Shown piece after piece: positions 23,359-25,698 of a DNA stretch of 25,698 bases. Source of the stretch: an uncultured Bacillota bacterium (GTDB lineage Bacteria > Bacillota > Clostridia > Christensenellales > UBA1242); assembly GCA_900545735.1 (NCBI GenBank), contig URAC01000005.1:1-25698 (forward strand), in the 5' to 3' direction. A program made the translations under genes and the position numbers. Each line of letters starts with the position of its first letter. Positions within the stretch are counted from its first letter, which is position 1. Under the pieces are notes generated by a model. The model was not told where the DNA came from and searched no databases. It saw nothing but the letters and a program-made list of their open reading frames with translations.

Positions 23359-24276
23359 TTAAGTTAAATCTAAAAAGTTATCATTCAAATAACTGATTGG
23401 AATTTCTGGCAGCGTGTATGTGCCAAAATCAAAGTTTTCTTTTAGTTTTTCAAAGGTTTTTAAGTAAGCAATCACGATTGCAGCCGTAAAACTTGCGTTA
23501 TCTTGCATTTTTACATTAAAATTGAGCGAGTTTTTGAAATTGTCTATATTAAAATGGTTAATAATTTTGCCTGCGTGCGGTCGCAATCTATGATGTTTTT
23601 CAAAGCATTTTTTTGAAATGAATTTTATAGTAACAGGGTAGTCTGAAAAATAATTTTTGTTGCTCAATATGTCATTTTTTATTTGCTTTTTATATTCGCT
23701 TTTTGCGACGACAAACAGTTTGCGAAAGTGCGTTGGCTGATGTTTTTTTAATGATTTTTCGTTGGGAATTGTATATGCAACAGCATTTTCGACATTTAAT
23801 ACTTTTTTAACCGCATTTGAGTGGCCCATACTGACGCCTTTACCCCAAAATGTAAAAGAATTTTGCCTGCTGATTGCGTCAAATAGAATTCTAATTTGTG
23901 AAAACAACCCAGGGTCCCAGCCGCAGCAAATTATTGCATAATGCTGATTTTCTTTCGCAATGATATCTAATTTTTCCTTTTCTTGTTTAATTAATTTGTG
24001 TGTGTCGAAAGTGTTGATAACATTAAAATCTTGCAATATTTCTGGCGTTTGCTTTAAAAGGTCGCTGTCCGAGCCGCCACATAAAATCATAATATCGACT
24101 TTAGATTTAAAATTTTTTATTTCAACCATATCAAAGCAAGGAGTGTTGAGGTTGGATTTAATTTTTCTTCTTGAAAATATGCCAATCAAATTGTAATCGG
24201 ATTGTTTAAGCAACAGGTTTTCCATAGCTTTGCCCAAATTGCCGTATCCGACTATAGCGACGCGAATTTTTTTCAT
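23359..24276 (-). CDS. ddh: meso-Diaminopimelate D-dehydrogenase
   Basis: NADPH-dependent enzyme that makes meso-diaminopimelate from tetrahydrodipicolinate in one step, bypassing the acylated DapD/DapC/DapE route. The 305 residues show the Rossmann motif GYGNLG at 10-15, FSRRK near 37, the conserved block MILCGGSDSDLLKQTPEI, NTFDTH, CCGWDPGLFS, TFWGKGVSMGHS, VAYTIP, and the C-terminal SFTAAIVIAY substrate-domain motif. Start: the frame opens at a TTG 19 codons upstream, but family proteins begin at the MKKIRVAIVGYG strand, and the divergent promoter's -35 and -10 would lie inside the longer version. No clear Shine-Dalgarno precedes this ATG. First gene of ddh-dapA. Identification is firm; start fairly sure. 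Confidence 0.93.
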   Translation of the reverse strand: MKKIRVAIVGYGNLGKAMENLLLKQSDYNLIGIFSRRKIKSNLNTPCFDMVEIKNFKSKVDIMILCGGSDSDLLKQTPEILQDFNVINTFDTHKLIKQEKEKLDIIAKENQHYAIICCGWDPGLFSQIRILFDAISRQNSFTFWGKGVSMGHSNAVKKVLNVENAVAYTIPNEKSLKKHQPTHFRKLFVVAKSEYKKQIKNDILSNKNYFSDYPVTIKFISKKCFEKHHRLRPHAGKIINHFNIDNFKNSLNFNVKMQDNASFTAAIVIAYLKTFEKLKENFDFGTYTLPEIPISYLNDNFLDLT

Positions 24277-24303
24277 ACTAAAATTTATGAATTTAAGTTT
24301 CAA

Positions 24304-24333
24304 ATAATGACAGGCTAGCAAATTATTTGACAA
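24304..24333 (-). promoter_or_regulatory. Candidate promoter of ddh-dapA
   Basis: On the minus strand: TTGTCA (24333-24328), 18-base spacer, CATTAT (24309-24304) with TGT before it. Transcription would start near 24297, about 20 bases before the ATG. Its -35 overlaps the -35 of the divergent gmk promoter by five bases. Confidence 0.45.
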
Positions 24334-24354
24334 TTTTATTATTTTTGATATAAT
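24327..24354 (+). promoter_or_regulatory. Consensus promoter of gmk-tRNA-Leu
   Basis: TTGACA (24327-24332), 16-base spacer, TATAAT (24349-24354), both perfect hexamers, with TGA before the -10. Transcription would start near 24361; GGAGAG follows at 24367-24372. The strongest promoter-like match in the window. Confidence 0.85.
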
Positions 24355-24375
24355 AGCAACAAATTTGGAGAGATT

Positions 24376-24921
24376 ATGTTTATTATTGTTTCAGGTTGCT
24401 CAGGAGTAGGAAAAAATACAGTTATTAGAGAACTTTTAAAGAGAAATCCAAAATTACAAATGTTTAAAACTTGCACAACGAGAGAAAGGCGCGAATCTGA
24501 ACTTGTTTCATCAGATTATATTCATTTAACAAAAGCAGAATTTGAAGAAAAACTTAAAAATAATGAATTGTTTGAACACGAAGAGATTCACGGAAATTAT
24601 TACGGAACATTAAATTCAAGTGTTGAATTGATGAAAGATAAAAACAACATAATCATAAAAGATATTGGCGTTGAAGGTCAAAAGTCTTTTGTTGACAAAT
24701 TGCCTAAAGATATCAAAGTTATTTCAATATTTTTAGACGCTCCAAAGGCAGAATTAATCAATCGTTTAATCGGCAGGGGCGAGCCAAACATTGAAAAGCG
24801 TATTCAACGATATGAATATGAAAATAGTTTTAAACAAAATTTTGACTATGTCATAGATAATGTAGATTTACTTTCAACTGTCGAACAAATTGAAAAAATT
24901 ATAGAAACACATCTGAAATAA
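24376..24921 (+). CDS. gmk: Guanylate kinase (somewhat divergent)
   Basis: Phosphorylates GMP to GDP with ATP. The 181 residues carry the P-loop SGCSGVGKNT (6-15), TTRERRESE in the GMP-binding region, DYIHLTKAEFEEKLKNNELFEHEEIHGNYYGT covering the family core over residues ~57-88, and the lid/C-terminal RLIGRGEPNIEKRIQRYEYE. Differences from the usual form: Cys8 for Pro and Asn14 for Gly/Ser in the P-loop, and the usual RxGExDGxDY is reduced to RRESELVSSDY. The nucleotide-binding residues remain, so an active kinase is likely, but a related nucleoside monophosphate kinase cannot be excluded. The start has GGAGAG and a perfect promoter. A tRNA gene follows the stop after 3 bases. Confidence 0.85.
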   Translation: MFIIVSGCSGVGKNTVIRELLKRNPKLQMFKTCTTRERRESELVSSDYIHLTKAEFEEKLKNNELFEHEEIHGNYYGTLNSSVELMKDKNNIIIKDIGVEGQKSFVDKLPKDIKVISIFLDAPKAELINRLIGRGEPNIEKRIQRYEYENSFKQNFDYVIDNVDLLSTVEQIEKIIETHLK

Positions 24922-24924
24922 TTT

Positions 24925-25011
24925 GTCGATATGGCGGAATGGTAGACGCGCAAGATTCAGGTTCTTGTGTTTTTTATAAACTTGAGAGTTCAAGTCTCTC
25001 TATCGACACCA
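24925..25011 (+). tRNA. tRNA-Leu (anticodon CAG)
   Basis: Class II tRNA with long variable arm. Acceptor GTCGATA (24925-24931) / TATCGAC (25001-25007), discriminator A and encoded CCA (25009-25011). D-stem GCG/CGC, anticodon stem CAAGA/TCTTG (24951-24955, 24962 side) around loop TTCAGGT with anticodon CAG at 24958-24960, T-arm GAGAG TTCAAGT CTCTC. Reads CUG leucine codons. No separate promoter lies in the 3-base gap after gmk, so it is probably processed from the gmk transcript. Confidence 0.95.
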
Positions 25012-25017
25012 AAGATT

Positions 25018-25041
25018 CGAACACCTCTGTGTTCGTTTTTT
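25018..25041 (+). terminator. Terminator of gmk-tRNA-Leu
   Basis: Stem CGAACAC (25018-25024) / GTGTTCG (25029-25035), loop CTCT, followed by T6, 6 bases after the CCA end. Confidence 0.88.
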
Positions 25042-25079
25042 GTTTAACAAATAATCTATTTTAGTTTTGTATTGATTAT

Positions 25080-25106
25080 AAAAAATCCACCGAGGGGTGG
25101 ATTTTT
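25080..25106 (-). terminator. Terminator of the U32-family gene
   Basis: Stem AAAAATCCACC (25081-25091) / GGTGGATTTTT (25096-25106), 11 bp, loop GAGG; on the minus strand it ends in a T6 run. The upstream arm overlaps the stop codon. Confidence 0.85.
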
Positions 25107-25655
25107 AAGTTAAATAGAAGGTGCAAGTCGCGAGTTTTTTGCGTTTTAAAGTTAAAATTTTGCCATTTTCCATCAAATATTTGTAGTTTTTATTATACAA
25201 ACAATGCGAACAATCAGTTTTTAAATGTTGTTTGATTGGGCAATGTCTTAAGGTCATATATGGATAATTTATTCGCGTGGAGATATCGCTTTCCGCTGTT
25301 ATAATCGGCATATCTAAATATTTTGCACTTATTGAGTTATAAACATTTAATGCTGCACCAGCAACTTTTTCAGTATCGAAAGTTAGAGCAAAATAATTGT
25401 TGGCAATTATTGGAATTTTAGTTTCGTTTATTATGTTTTTAAGCAACAATATATCTTCTTGTAGCGCAAAATTTGGGATATCCAAAAATGGATTTTTGTT
25501 TTGTTTTAAGCAATTTTTCATAAACATTTTAACATTTTCCAAAGAATAAATTTCAGGGGAGAAAATTATATTTTTAAAATTGCTTTTAAATCTAGCATTT
25601 TCAACGATTTCAAAATCTTTAAATTTTAAAACAGGCAGGCGAGTTGTTATTTTGG
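25105..25655 (-). CDS. U32-family peptidase-like protein, C-terminal part only
   Basis: The last 182 residues of a protein resembling the peptidase U32 family (collagenase-like; relatives include RlhA and UbiU/UbiV, iron-sulfur proteins in RNA or quinone hydroxylation). Visible: the TIM-barrel-type ending with FLDIPNF, PIIANNYFAL, the family-like GAALNVYNS and ITAESDIS, then the cysteine-rich tail PYMTLRHCP, DCSHC and a final TC near the end, four Cys in the order expected for a [4Fe-4S] site. The frame stays open through base 25655, where the adapter begins, so the start and N-terminal part are missing; a TTG at 25542 is an internal leucine codon, not a start. Family call rests on pattern recognition; substrate unknown. 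Confidence 0.75.
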
Positions 25656-25698
25656 CTGTCTCTTATACACATCTCCGAGCCCACGAGACTAGGCATGA
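25656..25698 (-). other. Illumina Nextera i7-side adapter (not genomic)
   Basis: CTGTCTCTTATACACATCT (mosaic end, 25656-25674), CCGAGCCCACGAGAC (25675-25689), index TAGGCATG (25690-25697; N706 from memory) and the first base of the P7 oligo. Genomic sequence ends at 25655. Confidence 0.98.

Noticed and set aside
24277..24333. TTG start at 24333 for ddh
   Set aside because: It would place the promoter inside the gene and add 19 residues before the Rossmann strand that normally opens the protein; no Shine-Dalgarno precedes it.
25105..25542. Treating the last gene as complete from TTG 25542
   Set aside because: The frame stays open upstream to the adapter junction and the upstream residues fit the U32 domain, so this codon is internal.

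Overview
The window is a single AT-rich metagenomic-style contig from a bacterium, most likely a Gram-positive-lineage (Bacillota, Clostridia-like) member of a host-associated community. Support for this: the ylxM-ffh-rpsP-khpA and dnaX-ybaB-recR gene orders, a single-chain glycyl-tRNA synthetase, meso-diaminopimelate dehydrogenase (a meso-DAP wall), strong Shine-Dalgarno sites beside TTG starts, and huge secreted proteins built from BspA/Listeria-type and MBG repeats. The exact lineage cannot be read from the sequence. Both ends are not biological: bases 1-48 and 25656-25698 are Illumina Nextera adapter with index bases, so the genomic insert is 49-25655 and both terminal genes are cut.

Layout. 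49-667: 3' end of hemW. 760-1200: an unrecognised small protein with its own promoter. 1223-2593 (-): glyS. 2673-4085 (-): an alpha-phosphohexomutase. 4254-10709 (+): a 2151-residue secreted repeat protein (TasA-like N-terminus, BspA leucine-rich repeats, InlB B-repeats, two arrays of 26-residue repeats). 10816-14916 (+): dnaX, a reading frame for the C-terminal part of tau, ybaB, recR and argS in one tight operon. 15004-20268 (+): a 1754-residue membrane-anchored protein of about 15 tandem MBG/YDG domains. 20327-22440 (+): ylxM-ffh-rpsP-khpA. 22465-24276 (-): ddh-dapA. 24376-25011 (+): gmk followed after 3 bases by tRNA-Leu(CAG). 25105-25655 (-): C-terminal part of a U32-family protein. No stretch longer than 300 bases lacks a gene; the largest gap (4086-4253) holds two divergent promoters.

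How the genes work together. Most are housekeeping: translation (glyS, argS, rpsP, tRNA-Leu, khpA), replication and recombination (dnaX, ybaB, recR), co-translational secretion (ylxM-ffh), lysine/meso-DAP synthesis (dapA-ddh) and sugar and nucleotide metabolism. Two very large exported proteins sit on either side of the dnaX-argS operon and are the accessory content.

The most notable signal is in dnaX. Frame 0 closes after 369 codons just past a run of nine A. An A AAA AAA slippery heptamer, a 7-base spacer and a small hairpin lead into the -1 frame, which encodes a tau-like C-terminal domain. This looks like programmed frameshifting or transcriptional slippage making a short gamma-like and a 481-residue tau-like protein. 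Other points of interest are a nearly leaderless promoter for the MBG gene, a -35 element shared by the divergent gmk and ddh promoters, promoters embedded in upstream terminators, and near-identical 78-bp and 219-bp coding repeats that suggest recent expansion.
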